From contig OX485805.1 of assembly GCA_950295325.1 (NCBI GenBank), positions 37,001,501 through 37,065,500 on the forward strand: DNA of 64,000 bases, read 5' to 3'. The position numbers and the translations under genes are program-made. How positions within the stretch are numbered: the stretch's first letter is position 1; each line of letters opens with the position of its first letter. Positions 22,808-35,410 of this stretch are shown piece after piece. The stretch is from Polytrichum commune (taxonomy: Eukaryota > Streptophyta > Polytrichopsida > Polytrichales > Polytrichaceae). Under the pieces are notes generated by a model, which saw only the letters and a list, made by a program, of their open reading frames with translations, ran no database searches and was not told the DNA's origin.

Positions 22808-23655
22808 TGGAGGTGTGTTGGGACGGCCTTTGGACACTTTTTCTTTTGGGCTCTCACAAATTCACGGTCATGGCTCTTGGCTTGTGTGTGAAGTGGGCCC
22901 GAGCTTATGAGGAGGTGGAGGTCAACATTTGCCTAGCTTTGTGAGAAGGAAAGCCCCACTGAAGCTCACGAATGTTGCGCCCGCTTGCTTGCCTGGCTGA
23001 TGATGAGCTCTTGAATGAGTGATGATGCAAGCTTTAAGAGCGGAACTTAAAAAGTTTGTTGGGTTTTGTCACCATGTACCATAGTCAAAGTGTTTCATGT
23101 CCACCTTAGCATTTTTTTTTTTGACTCACTCCAATCCCCAACTTGCACCGTAGCTTCTTGTTTAGGTTCCTCAACCTTCATACCGTTCCACTTTAAAGTC
23201 GTTGTCCTTGTATCTTAATTATTGGCATCTCGTTACTTGTCACAACATCAATACAGGTGAAATGATCTTTATTCGATTACTTTTTGTTGTTTGGTTGTTG
23301 TCTTATACTACCTACTCTTATTCACGAGGTTGAACATAACATCACTCATTACTTGCGTCGAGAATCTTGGAATTCCATGAGATTGAATCTCTACTTGTGT
23401 TGGGCCACCTTTGCAAACTATATAATTGTTCATTTTACAAAAGGGGGAAACGATAGTTACATTTAGGGTTGGTTCACATATGGTCCCAAGTTCTAAGTCT
23501 CGAGTCGCTTGAGATCAATCCATGCAATCTCAACCGTTGAGAGCATGGAAGTTGGAACCGTTAGGAGGTGTGTTGGGACGACCTTTGGACACTTTCTTTT
23601 GGGCTCTCACAATTTCACGGTCACGGCTCTTGGCTCGCATGTGGAGTGGCCCTTA
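22808..23655 (+). repeat. Direct repeat pair of about 95 bp
   Basis: AGGTGTGTTGGGACG(g/a)CCTTTGGACACTTT, then CTTTTGGGCTCTCACAA and TTCACGGTCA(t/c)GGCTCTTGG, are present at about 22808-22905 and again at 23565-23655. A diverged inverted piece (CCAAGAGCCATGACCGGGAA) occurs near 41620. It is a dispersed repeat of unknown class, with no gene between the copies. Confidence 0.6.
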
Positions 23656-23829
23656 GTCCCACTGACACCCTTGTTGTGTATTGAACCTAGATATCCAATT
23701 ACATTGAGATATTGATCAAATATGAATCAATGTTGTCCACAATGCAAATAGTACCCTTAGAGAAACTCGAAATCAAAGCTTTCAATAACCATGATCACTA
23801 ATTGGTGCACCACTACATTGTTCATGGTA

Positions 23830-24265
23830 TTTAGTATCATGTACACTATATGCAAAGGGCCTAAAGTAGATGTCTAGAGGTTTCAAAGTGTCACATCTGC
23901 TAATAGCCGATATGATATTATTTGTTAACATAAGTAACTTCTTAAAGTGGAAATCATTTACATGTTGACATTTGAAGTAGCACGTTGAGATACTTGAGAT
24001 GATAGTCTTGCCTTTTAGTAAAGCAAGGGGAAGATATTCTTGAGCACACCAGTGTCGAGTGCCATTTGTGTACACTTCTAGTCAACTTGTAGACCATTGT
24101 GTAACATAGGCATACACCTCGTAACATTGTTGGACATACTCATGCCAAGATATGAACGCCGTGTGTCACGAGGTGGTGCTAATGCTGAAGTTGTTGGTCA
24201 ATACTGTAACATAGCATACACCTCTAAATAGGATAAGTGGCACTATTGCGCACGAGACACTAAAT
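23830..24265 (+). repeat. Interspersed repeat family A, copy 2
   Basis: Same order of blocks as 2060-2580: AAAGT-GATGTCT, AACATAAGTAACTTCTTAAAGT, AGTAGCACGTTGAGATACTT, GTCAACTTGTAGACCATTGTG and CATACACCTCTAAATAGG. No open frame of note. Confidence 0.6.
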
Positions 24266-25269
24266 ATAATGAACGGTGTAACTCTTAACAAAGCTCCAAA
24301 TCACTACACCATCTATATCGATTAGTGCAAATATGTAAACAATGTGGACAACAATGAGGGCGAACCACCACCAAATTGTACAATGGCTCATGATTAATGT
24401 GGGGCATCACTCAATTATAGGACTATGTTGTCAAAAACAATCGCAAGAACCAAAACAAACAACAAAGCCCTTTTTTATCAAATGAAAGTGTGATTATTGG
24501 GAGAAGTAACATTGTGTCATACACCTTGATGATGATGGTGGTGGTGCCACATGGCACTTTTGACTTTGCATTGCACCCCATTATGAACAACCAAAACATC
24601 TCATGTCAAACCCATCAATTGCTTGTTGTGATTATAAATATATCATAGTCCACAACAATGTGATGTTTGAATGACTAGAAGTAGTGTGGACCTCGCGAAT
24701 ACAAATAAATGGTGTATTGTTGAAAACCGTCCGTATAGGAACTTTCTCTATAGTATAACTTATTGCTACTTGAAACCCCTCTTTAATGAACTCTTTTAAA
24801 AAGTGTGGATTTGACATTCACCAACTTCCAAAGTCATATTCTATACATTGACCTTCGTATTGTTTTGAATGGATCATGCAAGTCACCTTGTGGAGGGATA
24901 TCCCAAATATCTCTAAGTAGGACCTCCTTAACTATGATATAGAGTAGAGTCACCCGACATGTAGGTACTTGAGGTGATGCATCCAACAAGTAAAGTGCTC
25001 AAAATATATACACACTATTTTAGACCCGACACTATACACACTCGGAAGAACCTACATATGATTCTTTTGTAACTTATGCATCTTTACGTTGGTTTTGAAA
25101 CTTAAATGATAATCTTTGTGATTCATGATTATTAAGTGGACATGGCAGTTACCAAGCCAATCCACACAACCATAAATTTATTTGAAATTGGAAGTGTCCA
25201 CAATAGAGCCACCACATACCTTTGTGAAGAAGATGTGGGTGTTGTTATTCAAATATTTTTCTTGATCGA
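24266..25269. other. Intergenic, no gene seen
   Basis: AT-rich DNA with only short random frames. Confidence 0.45.
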
Positions 25270-25640
25270 ACACCTATGTTTGACTCGTACATGGTCTGGT
25301 GAGGATCAAAAAACAAACACCATGTTCAAATTCACATGTTTCAAACATGTTCAATTACCAACCTCTTCAAATCTTATTAACCACTCCACACTGAGCAAGA
25401 AAAAAACCAACCGGGAGGACTTATGTACTAAGTTAGGAAATGAACAAACATGCACTTCTGACAAGCGTAACTAGAGAAGAGGAAGTCCGATTTACCAGTA
25501 TGGTTTAGGGTTTAGGTTTCAACCATAGATTGGCTAATGCAACACATGTTTCATTGTGGAAAACTAATTGGTGAAAGTTGGAGGGTATGAAGCAAATGAA
25601 GCGAATGACACCCACATTCGTTTGTTGGAAGCTTAAAGAC
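25270..25640 (+). repeat. Interspersed repeat shared with 35070-35410
   Basis: Both segments share, in order, CTTCAAAT-TT-TTAA, CACACT-A--AA, GGAGGACTTATGTA/GGAAGGACCTATGTA, GAAAT(g/c)AACAAACATG, ACAC-TGTTTC-T, AAAGTTGGAG and ACACCCACATTC/ATACCCACATTC. Non-coding. Probably an old transposable-element fragment. Confidence 0.5.
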
Positions 25641-26099
25641 GAACCTCATTGAAATTGATACTCCATACACACAAAGGGTTGTGTTTCTCCCTTTTCTACC
25701 AATGCCATAGGGTACAAAAAGCTTGCGTGTAGGTACAAAAAGCAAACCGGTCTCCGCATTGGGAACTACCCATGATAATCATAATCCACATGTGCTCCCA
25801 CAAAGATTCTATCCGTGGACAACATGATTGGGCATCGGCAAGCAATGGAATAATTTCATTCTAAGCTTTTAGAGTCCCGAGGTTAAGTCAATACGAAGTT
25901 AAATTATTCCCCATTCTTTCAAGGTTAAGTATAACACGGGAGCCAAACCGAGCTAGCCTCCAAGGGCCACAGGCATACGGAGGGCATTCCAAGGATGAAA
26001 ACAAGGGGATGAATTATTCCAGTTTACTAGATGGATGATAAATTTGGATGAATTATCCTTCCTTCTGTTGAGACTGTTCGGTCTGATCTGTCCATGCGT
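25641..26099. other. Upstream flank of the GSH1 gene
   Basis: No gene or clear repeat. It presumably holds the distal GSH1 promoter. No TATA box can be tied to a start site. Confidence 0.35.
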
Positions 26100-26285
26100 A
26101 GCAGACTAGGCTAGATACATGCACTTGCCGCGGTAGCTTCTCCCAAACCCTAAATCCTCGCCATAACCCGGCTATAGGCACCATGGCCATGGCCATGGCT
26201 ATGGATATCGCCAGCATCTGTTTTTCCTACATCCCCTGAAGCTCTCGAGCTTTCCCATTCGCACTCGCACTGCGTCTCTGAGCAG
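26100..26285 (+). promoter_or_regulatory. GSH1: Inferred 5' leader exon of GSH1 with telo-box and upstream ORF
   Basis: Base composition changes here to GC-richer, exon-like sequence. AAACCCTAA (a telo-box, common near plant transcription starts) is at 26145-26153. An 18-codon upstream ORF at 26183-26239 encodes MAMAMAMDIASICFSYIP and opens with four in-frame ATG codons, the first preceded by CACC. The segment ends at a strong donor, CAG|GTAAGC, after 26285. It would splice to an acceptor before the GSH1 start, best TTTTCTTCTCAG at 28299 or TGTCCAG at 28390. Transcript evidence is needed; the upstream end is arbitrary. Confidence 0.45.
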
Positions 26286-26399
26286 GTAAGCTTTTGAGAA
26301 ACCTGGTTGTGGTGGCATCGTTTGTCGAGGTGTGTGCATGGAGGACGACACTAGGTTCTGTAATTTCGGGCGCTCTGTTTGGGTTCGTTTTTGTGATTC

Positions 26400-27760
26400 T
26401 GTGAATTCGGTTGGAATGTGGCCGTCCCAATGCTGGTGTTGGCAAGCGTTTATAAGAGGAACCTGAGGTAAATGTGCTCTCGTGCTGTTCCGTCTTGGCA
26501 TTCGCGGAGAGCGGTAATGTGGTTTGTAATTCGGGGAGTTTCTAGCCTCTGGTTGAGTGCGTTTTGTGATTCTGATCCAATGCTGGTGGCGAGTGTCGAC
26601 GAGAGGAATTTGAGGTTGTCTTGGTTCAGGTGTCATTTTAATCTGGCATTTGTGCGTAGAGAGCGGCACCGGGGCGTGTAATTTGTGGATTTTGGGCTCT
26701 GTTTGGTGGAGAGTTTGTGAATTTGGTTGCAATGTCGCCATTTTATGCTGGTCGTCATTGATCAACAGAAAGCAATTGAGAGAAAGCCTGTCTCAGTCCA
26801 CGACCTCTTAGGTTTGTGTGCGGGGAGCGTGGCATTAGTTTTTGTAAAATTATGGAGGTTTGGGTATGTTGGGTTTTGTTGGTGAAATTTGGTTCCAACG
26901 GGGCGCCATTCATTGCTGGTTTGGGAAATTTTAATGAAGCGACGAAGATGAGCTCTCTCTGTTGCTACGTCCTGTTGTGTTTGTACGTAGAAATGTGCTC
27001 AAGGGTTTGTAATTGGGTAAGGTCAGGTTCTCGAGTTTCGTTGTAAATTTGGTTGCACTGTCTCTCCCAATGCTGGTTTTTTTTCGACTGCTTAGGAGAA
27101 GATACCAAGATGAGTTCTCTTCATGTAGTAGCGGTGGTTGTAATCTTGAGGAATTGGCATCCTGTTTGGTTGCGATGTTTGTGGATTCGGAGATAAAACC
27201 GTCTTCCCAAAGATTCAATTAAGATAACCCCTCTCTATGGCCACGTCCTCCTGCCTTTGGGGGAATTTGCACACTGCTTGGTCTAGTTTGTGATTCTGAT
27301 CCAATGCCGCCTTTTAATGGCGGTGGCGAGTGTTCCGGAGAGCAATCTGAGCCTACCGTTTCCTCCCATCATCTCATGTCGCTGTCTGTGCGTGGAGACC
27401 GGTACCAGGGGTTGGAGTTCGGGGAGCTCAGGGTCTGTTTTGGTGGCGTTCGTGAAATGAATCTGAATGTGGCCTGTCAATGCTGGTCCCTCTTTCGCGG
27501 ACCGTCCTGAATTATCTGCACTCGGTTTGGTTGCGTTCGTGGTTTTGATCCAATAATGAATTACACTGCTGGTGCAAGTTGTCTGGAGTTAAGTGCAGGA
27601 TTTGAACTTACCTCTTTCTCATGCCACCTCTTGGGGGGTGGGGGGGGCTCGTTCGTGACGCTACTAGGGTTTGTAAGTTTGGGTGGTTGCCACTCTATAG
27701 GAAAATTTATCGGTGAAAGTGAACGAATGTCTCTGCCATTGCTGGCGGCGAGTATCGGAG
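26400..27760 (+). repeat. Degenerate array of about 160-180 bp units in the presumed GSH1 leader intron
   Basis: A core of the form (gt)TTGTGATTCTGATCCAATGCTGGTGGCGAGTGT recurs, strongly diverged, at about 26418, 26574, 26728, 26896, 27058, 27297, 27470, 27548 and 27730. Spacing is mostly 155-180 bp, with one interval of about 240 and one of about 80. Units 2 (26574) and 6 (27297) are most alike, sharing GTGATTCTGATCCAATGC and GGTGGCGAGTGT. Open frames in the array are short and do not agree between units, so it is non-coding. Confidence 0.65.
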
Positions 27761-28450
27761 TATGAATTTTTCCTGGGGTGTGGGGGTTTGGGGTGGGGTT
27801 AGCGAGGATTGGGCGAATGCCCCGGATTACATTGCGGGGTTTGGTGCATACCTCGTGAATTACTTCAACTATTTAAGAATACTTTGCGGGGTTGTGTAGG
27901 TCAGGTGCGTTCCGCTGCGCTGCTTGTGAGTTTTGTAGATCGGTTCTGTGCAATTATGATAACATTCATGAATGAATTAGGTGTGATCTGTCTCTGCAGC
28001 AAATTCGGGGATTAACTGACGAAATACAAATTTGGGCCATAGAATCTGACAACCACTTATGAATTGTTTTTGGATGGCTTACATTTCCATTTGAAAGTGT
28101 AGTATGATACATGTATTCACCGAAGGTGCCATTCTGTTGGCAGTTTAATGCGTAGGAGACTCTTAACTTCTTACTGAAATGACCAGTAGCATAATGGATG
28201 GATCGTCCGTCCCTGACTGCCGTAGCTTGAGACTTTCCGTTACTGTTTTCTGCAAAAGTTTTGATTTCATGGAAACTGTAACCAATGTTTTCTTCTCAGT
28301 GCGATTATTTGATTGAAATTTTCTCATTCATAATGCGAATAGTCAACTGGCCAAGTATTGACCTCGAAGTAACGATGTGATGGTGTCCAGGCAGTGTTGC
28401 GCTATTGTGCCTGAAGCTGCGGATAGCATTGTGATTATTCGGTGGAAGAA

Positions 28451-31400
28451 ATGGCGGCTTCTTACGCTGCTGCTGTTTCTTCTCCGAAGCATTCGTTGGG
28501 TGCAAGTTTGGATGGTAACGTGGACAACTTTCGAGTGGTACACCAGAGGCTGCATTTTGGGTCCCACTTGGGAGATGAATTGCACAGGGGACTGAAACTT
28601 GACCTTAACGACAGCTCGCGGAGAGGGCCCCGTAGTCTACGACCTGGTCGTGATCAGGGTTCTCGGAGGTTACACATTGTGGCAGCCAGCCCACCAGGTG
28701 AAGAAGTTGCAGTTCGACCAGAGCCATTGACCAAACAAGATCTGGTTGCGTATCTTGCGTCTGGATGTAAGCCGAAAGAGAAGTGGAGGTCAGTTTTCTG
28801 CAGCTGTCTATTGTCTGATCTTATAAGTTTGAGAAATATCTGTTATGGGTTGCTCTCTCTTGTTTATTTGTTGCATACCAGTGCAGATCTATAAGAGACA
28901 CACTTCTTCTGATTAGGTTGCGTAGCTCTAGTTTTCCTAACCCTGTGGAAGTAATTCTCGCTCATTTGAGTTGGTTGTTGACTTCCACAGGATTGGAACA
29001 GAGCATGAGAAGTTTGGATTTCAGCTGGACAGTCTTCAGCCCATGACTTATGAACAAACTAGAAAGCTTCTTGACGGAATGGCTGAGCGCTTTGATTGGG
29101 AGAAAGTTATGGAAGGTGACAATATCATTGGCTTGAAATTTGTGAGTTTACATCCTTGGTATATGTACTCTTTTGTATTATTCATAAACATTTTATTGTA
29201 ACAAAACTTGCATGAGCAGGTGCCAGTGAAAAAAATATATACATCATTTCTTCTAAGTGAAAATTTTGAAATTTACTTTTGCCACTTCAGTTATTTGAAG
29301 CAGCTCCCCAGAGTTGCTTAGAATTGGGTGTTAAACACTATATTTCTGTCAATTCTGTAATCTGAAGAAGTCAGTGATACTTGCAATTGTGTATTTTTGT
29401 GACCTTAACAACAAGAAAAGCCAATCAGGTTTCTAAAATTTAGAGCATCACACCTATAGCAAGCTCTCCTAGGATTTGTGCATATATGAAGAGAGCATCA
29501 ATGCTGTCTATGCTTTAGTTCACATGTATTATAAGAAGGTCTTAATGATAGACCTGGATGTTTTGCAGGATGGTCAAAGTGTGTCTCTTGAACCAGGAGG
29601 TCAATTTGAATTAAGTGGAGCACCTCTTGATACCCTCCACCAAACTTGTGCGGAAGTCAACTCACATCTTTATCAGGTGCAAAAGCATTTCATGCCTTCT
29701 GCCCTTTCAGCTGGAGTTCTTGTTAATTTCATACACTGGAAGCTTCTTCTATTCTCAAACCCTAATTACTGCAAGATTGTGTCCAAAAAGTTTCAATCCT
29801 CTGGAGCTTCAAGGGATAGCACAGTGAAGTCAGCATTTCAAACTAGTTTCTATTAACCTCTCTTAAAAGCTGACAGTTTCTAGTAATCCCTGACATCTGA
29901 CATTGTCGCACAAGGCTTTGATCAATGATATCCCACAGTGTAGGATATCAAAGTACAAATCAGATGATCTAGCTCTTGTCTGCTTTGTGAATGTCTTCTT
30001 ACTACATAAGGGTGATTATTATGCAGGTGAAAGCAGTTGCAGAGGAGCTTGGTCTGGGTTTTGCCGGGATTGGCTTCCAGCCTAAGTGGCGTGTTGCAGA
30101 TGTTCCTATTATGCCAAAGGTAGTACTTTCTGTCTAAGAAGAGTAGGTCAATCTGATGATTTTCTAAGGTCTTTAGCAAGAAATGGTAGGCTATATAGTA
30201 TTCCTGTGTGTTCAAGTCCGGTAAGGCATGCACTGGGGAGGGCGCCAATGTGTTACTGCTGGAGCCTGGAAGAAATGTTAGCAGGGTAAATTTGTCACTG
30301 ATGGGAAGTTCAATCTGAAATGTGGTGGCCTGTGCCAGAATGTTCGCGGGCTAGTGTCTCAGGTGACTTTTTGGATCCTTAGTGAACATTCTGCAGTGGT
30401 TGGAAACAGGGCAGGTATGAGATTATGCGGAACTACATGCCCAAAGTTGGCTCATACGGTCTTGATATGATGTTTCGCACCTGTACTGTCCAGGTGCACT
30501 TTCTCTCCCTAGTAACAAATCTCCTTTAGCAATTACCTGGTGATGTTGAAAGAAGTAAGCCTTGTTTGTCCATGTTTTAAATAAATAAAATAACTTCTTT
30601 GTGGGGAGGGAGGAATGTTTGTTCTGAGTGATTAGATCTCTTGGATGTATGCATTCTGACTAATCTGGGGGAATATGTTACTCAAAGTTGTTTACTTGGT
30701 GTTTCTTAATTTTTGAGGATTTCCTTGTTCCATTTCTTGATGTGACACGCCTTGGTGGCAGTCGTATAACTTGCAAATGGTTATTTTTGTGCTGATTCAA
30801 CAGGTGAATCTAGATTTTGACTCAGAGGAGGATATGGTCAAGAAGTTCAGAGTTGGTCTTGCCTTACAGCCTGTAAGTGAATGATTATTGTTGTTTGAAG
30901 TTTACACTTGGTGCTAAGCTTGATGGTGCAAGTTTGTCTTCCTTATACATTGTATGCTGATTACTAAGATCCTTAACTTCAAGATTTCTGTTGCACTGCT
31001 CAGAGAAAGTCAGTGAAGTTGTTTTGTTTTGCTTTTGCTTTTGTTTGCCTTGTGATATGGTTCATTACTGACATCGTCTCTTGTACACCTTTTGTTGAAC
31101 AGATTGCAACCGCTCTTTTTGCAAATTCTCCTTTTACAGAAGGAAAACCAAATGGCTATTTGAGTTTCAGGAGGTGAGAAATGTGGAGCTGTGGGTAGCT
31201 GATGCTTTGAGAGAAATATTTTCTACAACTCAATCCATAAGTTGCTGTTTTGGAATTATTTATGTCCACTGTTAGAGATTGCCATGCCATGAGGAGTTGC
31301 GTTAAATCAATGACATGATTTTCTTACATGAACACAATTTGGTGTGCAGTCACATATGGACCGATGTTGATAACAATCGAACAGGTGATTTGCCGTTTGT

Positions 31401-33945
31401 ATTTGATGATGACTTCGGGTAAGAAATACACATTTTACTCAATATTTATAGCTTTGAGACCTTGCTTTCCAGGCGTGGACTGTGAGTAGTTTCCTTGTAG
31501 AAGCATCTTTCAAATGATTGTGTCAGAATCTTTTGACTTCACAAGGCATCTTGTCCCAACTTCTTGGTTCTCTCTAATTTTCTTGGGCAGACCTGTCATT
31601 TGTTTATGTCTTAGTTGCTGAACTGAATTTGGTCACAGTTTTGCAAATTCGATGAAGTTAAACTGATTCCATTTTCAGCATATCTCAACATTATATGAGG
31701 GATACTCATAAGGCATGCTTCTGGGGTACAGGTTCGAGAAATATACGGAGTATGCTCTTAATGTCCCTATGTATTTTGTCTACCGCAACAAACGATATGT
31801 AGACTGCAGTGGTTTGTCTTTCAAGGTGATCCTCTTCCCTTTTCTAGATATTATTCCAGTAATTTCTGATGTTTAGGAATTCTCTTGCTAACCTTATTAT
31901 TGTATGCAGTCATCTGATAAATCACCTCTCATCCACACCATGATGTGCATGTTCGGGTTGGTGAAAGTATCATCTTTGGAAAAAGTAGGGGTCCTGAAGA
32001 AGGATCAGACTAGAGACATCTCCTGATGGTAGGCCTATAATTGTTTTGTGTGAACGTTGTCTAGGACTTCATGGCTGGAAAGCTCTCAGTTCTCCCTGGA
32101 GACACACCGAATTTGAGTGATTGGGAGAATCATCTTACAACCATCTTTCCCGAGGTATATACTTAATTTCTCCCCTACCCAGAGAATTTTGTTTTCCATG
32201 TTTTACAAGCAGCTTCTATGCAAGTGGCATGGCTTGCAGATTGTCCATGGAGGCTAATATGGGACATTTATTTTGTTCAGCTTTTTATGTTAGTAGCACT
32301 TTCTAAATTTGAAAGGGGGATGTGTTAATGGTTATGTGCTGCCAGTAGTCCAATGTTCTGGATCTTGGACTAGTCCATCTTGAAGGCAGGTTCTTCATTG
32401 CAAATATTTTCTCAGAGCTGATTTTCAAGTAATCTTTTCATTAATGAGGAGTATATCTGGGTTGTGAAATTATCTCAATCTGTTGATTGTTCTTTTTTGT
32501 GCAGGTGAGGCTGAAGAGGTACTTAGAGATGAGAGGAGCTGATGGAGGTCCATGGCGGCGTCTTTGTGCACTACCTGCCTTTTGGGTGTGCTCACATTCC
32601 CTCTCATTGTTCTTGCATACCATATAAAAGAGGGGGTCTCTTGGTTACAGGTTACTTACTATAACATAATGAGAGATTTTGCACCACTTTGTTCAGACAC
32701 ATCTGAATAGGTATGGTTCCCATGGAAGATTTCACGTGAATTCAAGAAACAGGTTGTGATAAATTCTACCATAGTATTTACAGAATGGCTTTGTGTGAAT
32801 GCAGGTGGGTTTGCTATATGACAAGGAATCTCTACAAGGTGCACTGGACATCATCAGCGACTGGACAGAGAAAGAACGTGCTATGCTCCGCCTGAAGGTA
32901 TGTCCTGTTTAGAAGTTAGAATACACCAGGTTCCAAGTACATGATCAGGATTCGCACCTGGCCTGCATCAAACTACCATAAAAAATTTTTAGTCATTGTC
33001 AGTATTTAATTGTTGCTGTTGGGGTTCTGATCAGGTACCAAAGCAGGGACTCCAAGTCCCATTTCGAGATGGCCTTTTGAAACATGTGGCACAAGACATC
33101 TTTAAGCTTGCAAAGGTACATTATCAGGCCTTCAAATCAAGGCCGTCAAAGTTGCTTGTTATAACATGTAAATCTTTGTACGTGCACTCTTGAAGATGTG
33201 AACTATCCTGGCATGTTGGAGAAATTGCTGATATTTTGTGTCTACAACAGGATGGTCTGACCAGGAGAGGTTACAAGGAAGCTGGTTTCCTCAATGAGAT
33301 TGAAGAAACTGTGATGACAGGTATCCAGCTCTCTCTCAGTTTATAACTTTTTCGTCTCTTGTTTAGCAGATGGACTGAGTACAGTATAGAAGAAACTCAG
33401 TCTTCATTTTCGTGCAGACATTCCTAAGAGTCCAGCTAAACATTGCAAAGCATCTGTTCCAGGCCAAAAGGCTGTTATTGTCAGTATTCTATAAATAAGT
33501 GAAAGGCAGAGGCAGTTAATATAACGAACTTCGTACAACAATTAAAAGGTGACTCTGGAAGAACTCAAAGATCCTGCCATCCTGAATTGGGAGGTTAGTT
33601 ATACATTAGTGAGGTGGATGTAGATGAACAAGGAGGTGGAGAAGTAAAGGCCATTGATAAAAAGATCTAGGGCTAATTCTTTTGTTAAAGTTTCCCACAC
33701 GAGTTTGGACATTTTGTATAGCTGTCAAGGGAAGGATGTGATATTTGATCCTGTTGGCTAGAAAATGTAGAGCATACACAGGATATTCGCTTTTAATCAC
33801 AAGTTGTGTCAGGTTTGTCAAGTGTGCTAAAAGGAAGCTTTTGTCCATGTGTGCAGGTGTAACTCCAGCAGAACGTCTGTTGAAGTTGTACCATGAGAAG
33901 TGGGGTCAAAATGTGGATCCCATTTTTGAAGAGCTTTTGTATTAA
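28451..33945 (+). CDS. GSH1: Glutamate-cysteine ligase, chloroplast type (15 coding exons, 526 aa)
   Basis: Joins glutamate and cysteine with ATP to give gamma-glutamylcysteine, the limiting step of glutathione synthesis, in plastids. Coding exons: 28451-28788, 28991-29141, 29569-29676, 30027-30119, 30410-30493, 30804-30872, 31103-31173, 31350-31418, 31732-31825, 32065-32154, 32505-32585, 32805-32897, 33035-33115, 33251-33320, 33857-33945. All 14 introns are GT-AG and the phases join without a stop; 526 residues is close to the plant family size. The first ~75 residues are Ser/Arg-rich (transit peptide), followed by IVAASPP. Family blocks: [10 protein letters not shown] (114-123), [10 protein letters not shown] (171-180), RNYMPKVG (from 237), [16 protein letters not shown] (390-405), FEELLY at the C-terminus. 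The redox pair Cys190/Cys410 is present; Cys353 is present but its usual partner position 368 is Val. The start is ATG 28451; an upstream GTG in frame is not a start, and TAG lies 27 bp before. Confidence 0.96.
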
Positions 33946-35069
33946 AGTAATGAAACTATTGTAGCTTTCCAGATAAATCATGATTTGGGGGACCGGCATT
34001 CCTGTCAATAGAGTGGATGGTTGAGTGTGGCAAATGTCTGGAGCAGAAATTTTGAAGAATGGCATGTAGAGTATTTGCACATAAAAATGTTGATCTTAAT
34101 CTGCATTTGATTTGTGGCTTCATAACATCTCTTTCCCCTTGGGAACAATTGATGTGATTCACTGGTGCAGTTCTGGATTGTGCTCTCTAGCTGTTTAAGA
34201 CTTCAGAAGCAATCTAGCTTACAGAACTTCAAGAGTATTTGTGTGGAGTTTTGAGATCCTCACAAAACTTCCTTGCTGAGAAACGTTGTGATACTAATTG
34301 TCCACTTCCCTAGACAGGACAATAGCTAAGTTTACTGTCATTCCAGAAATGGTAACAGTTAGTCACTGTAGTGAATTCAGTATATTTAATTATCCACTTT
34401 CCAAGGATAATTTTGCTATTCTGATGATAGTGGTCACAACAATGAACATTTCAAAGGTCTTGCTTAGAAGTACTGTGCCATAGCTCATGTTTCTCTGAGG
34501 ATGCTTCCCATTGTGTGGTGCATGACTCAGCTAATAAATATATCCTGATTGATATCAGACACAAGCATACTGTATGTAATTCAATCCTCCCCATTTCAGG
34601 GGCTTGGAGATTCTCATCACTTAAAGGTCTTAAATGGTAATTTTTTCCTATTCACTAAGATATTCAATCCAGATATGCAAACATTAAATTTTGGGTGATC
34701 TGTGAATGTGGATGGAGAGGCCAGGTATAATCACAGAAATTTGGAGCTTGTCATGAATCTTCAAAGGAGCCAAGGAGCCACAACTCAGTCATATAGACTC
34801 CCAATTCATGTTGATTAATGAGTCTAGAATGGTCAAGAAATTTTTGAGCATGTTGTTCAACCTTCAAATAGATGTTGTGGTGATGTCTGTTCTTAGATAT
34901 GCACCTAACCACCCACCACTGAAATATAGGTGTTCGATAAGATAGGTAATCGAACTTGGCTTGCTTACCTTTACTCATGTTAGATGGTTTGTTCGCCTTT
35001 ATTTAAGGTGTGTGGGTGTTATTGGGTGGGTTGCTTTTCTTACATTGACACGGTCTATATTTGATTGGT
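33946..35069. other. GSH1 3' flank and intergenic DNA
   Basis: Presumed 3' UTR followed by spacer. The first canonical AATAAA after the stop is at 34533-34538, rather far away. A nearer A-rich variant (ACATAAAAATG at about 34079) may serve instead. A short piece at about 34870-34960 (CACCTAACCAC-CACC, AATATAGGTGT-CG) recurs near 50120-50150. No gene. Confidence 0.4.
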
Positions 35070-35410
35070 GTGTGGTTTGGTGCGAATCAAAGAATACACA
35101 CCTTAATGACACACATTTAAATCAAATTTGACTACATCTTCAAATTTTCTTAATTATTTCACACTTAATAATGAACACCATCGGAAGGACCTATGTATTC
35201 AACTAAGAAATCAACAAACATGTAGTTTTGACCCACTTTTGATAACCATAATTAAATTAGGGGTGGTATGATTTTCAGTATGATTTTTGTTGATGCCTCA
35301 TCATATATTTAATAATACAACACAAGTTTCGTCATGTACATCTAATATGTAAAAGTTGGAGAACATGAAAACAAACCAAATTATACCCACATTCCTTATT
35401 AAGGACATGA
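35070..35410 (+). repeat. Interspersed repeat, second copy of 25270-25640
   Basis: See the copy at 25270-25640. The alignment is collinear with small gaps. A 13-C run at about 35611-35623 lies a little downstream. Confidence 0.5.

Noticed and set aside
26199-26765. 188-codon minus-strand open frame upstream of GSH1
   Set aside because: It lies in the degenerate repeat array and overlaps the inferred leader exon; the peptide has no domain and is low-complexity Pro/Thr/His/Gln.
28442-28450. GSH1 start at 28442
   Set aside because: The codon there is GTG; the ATG is at 28451 and leads into a normal transit peptide.
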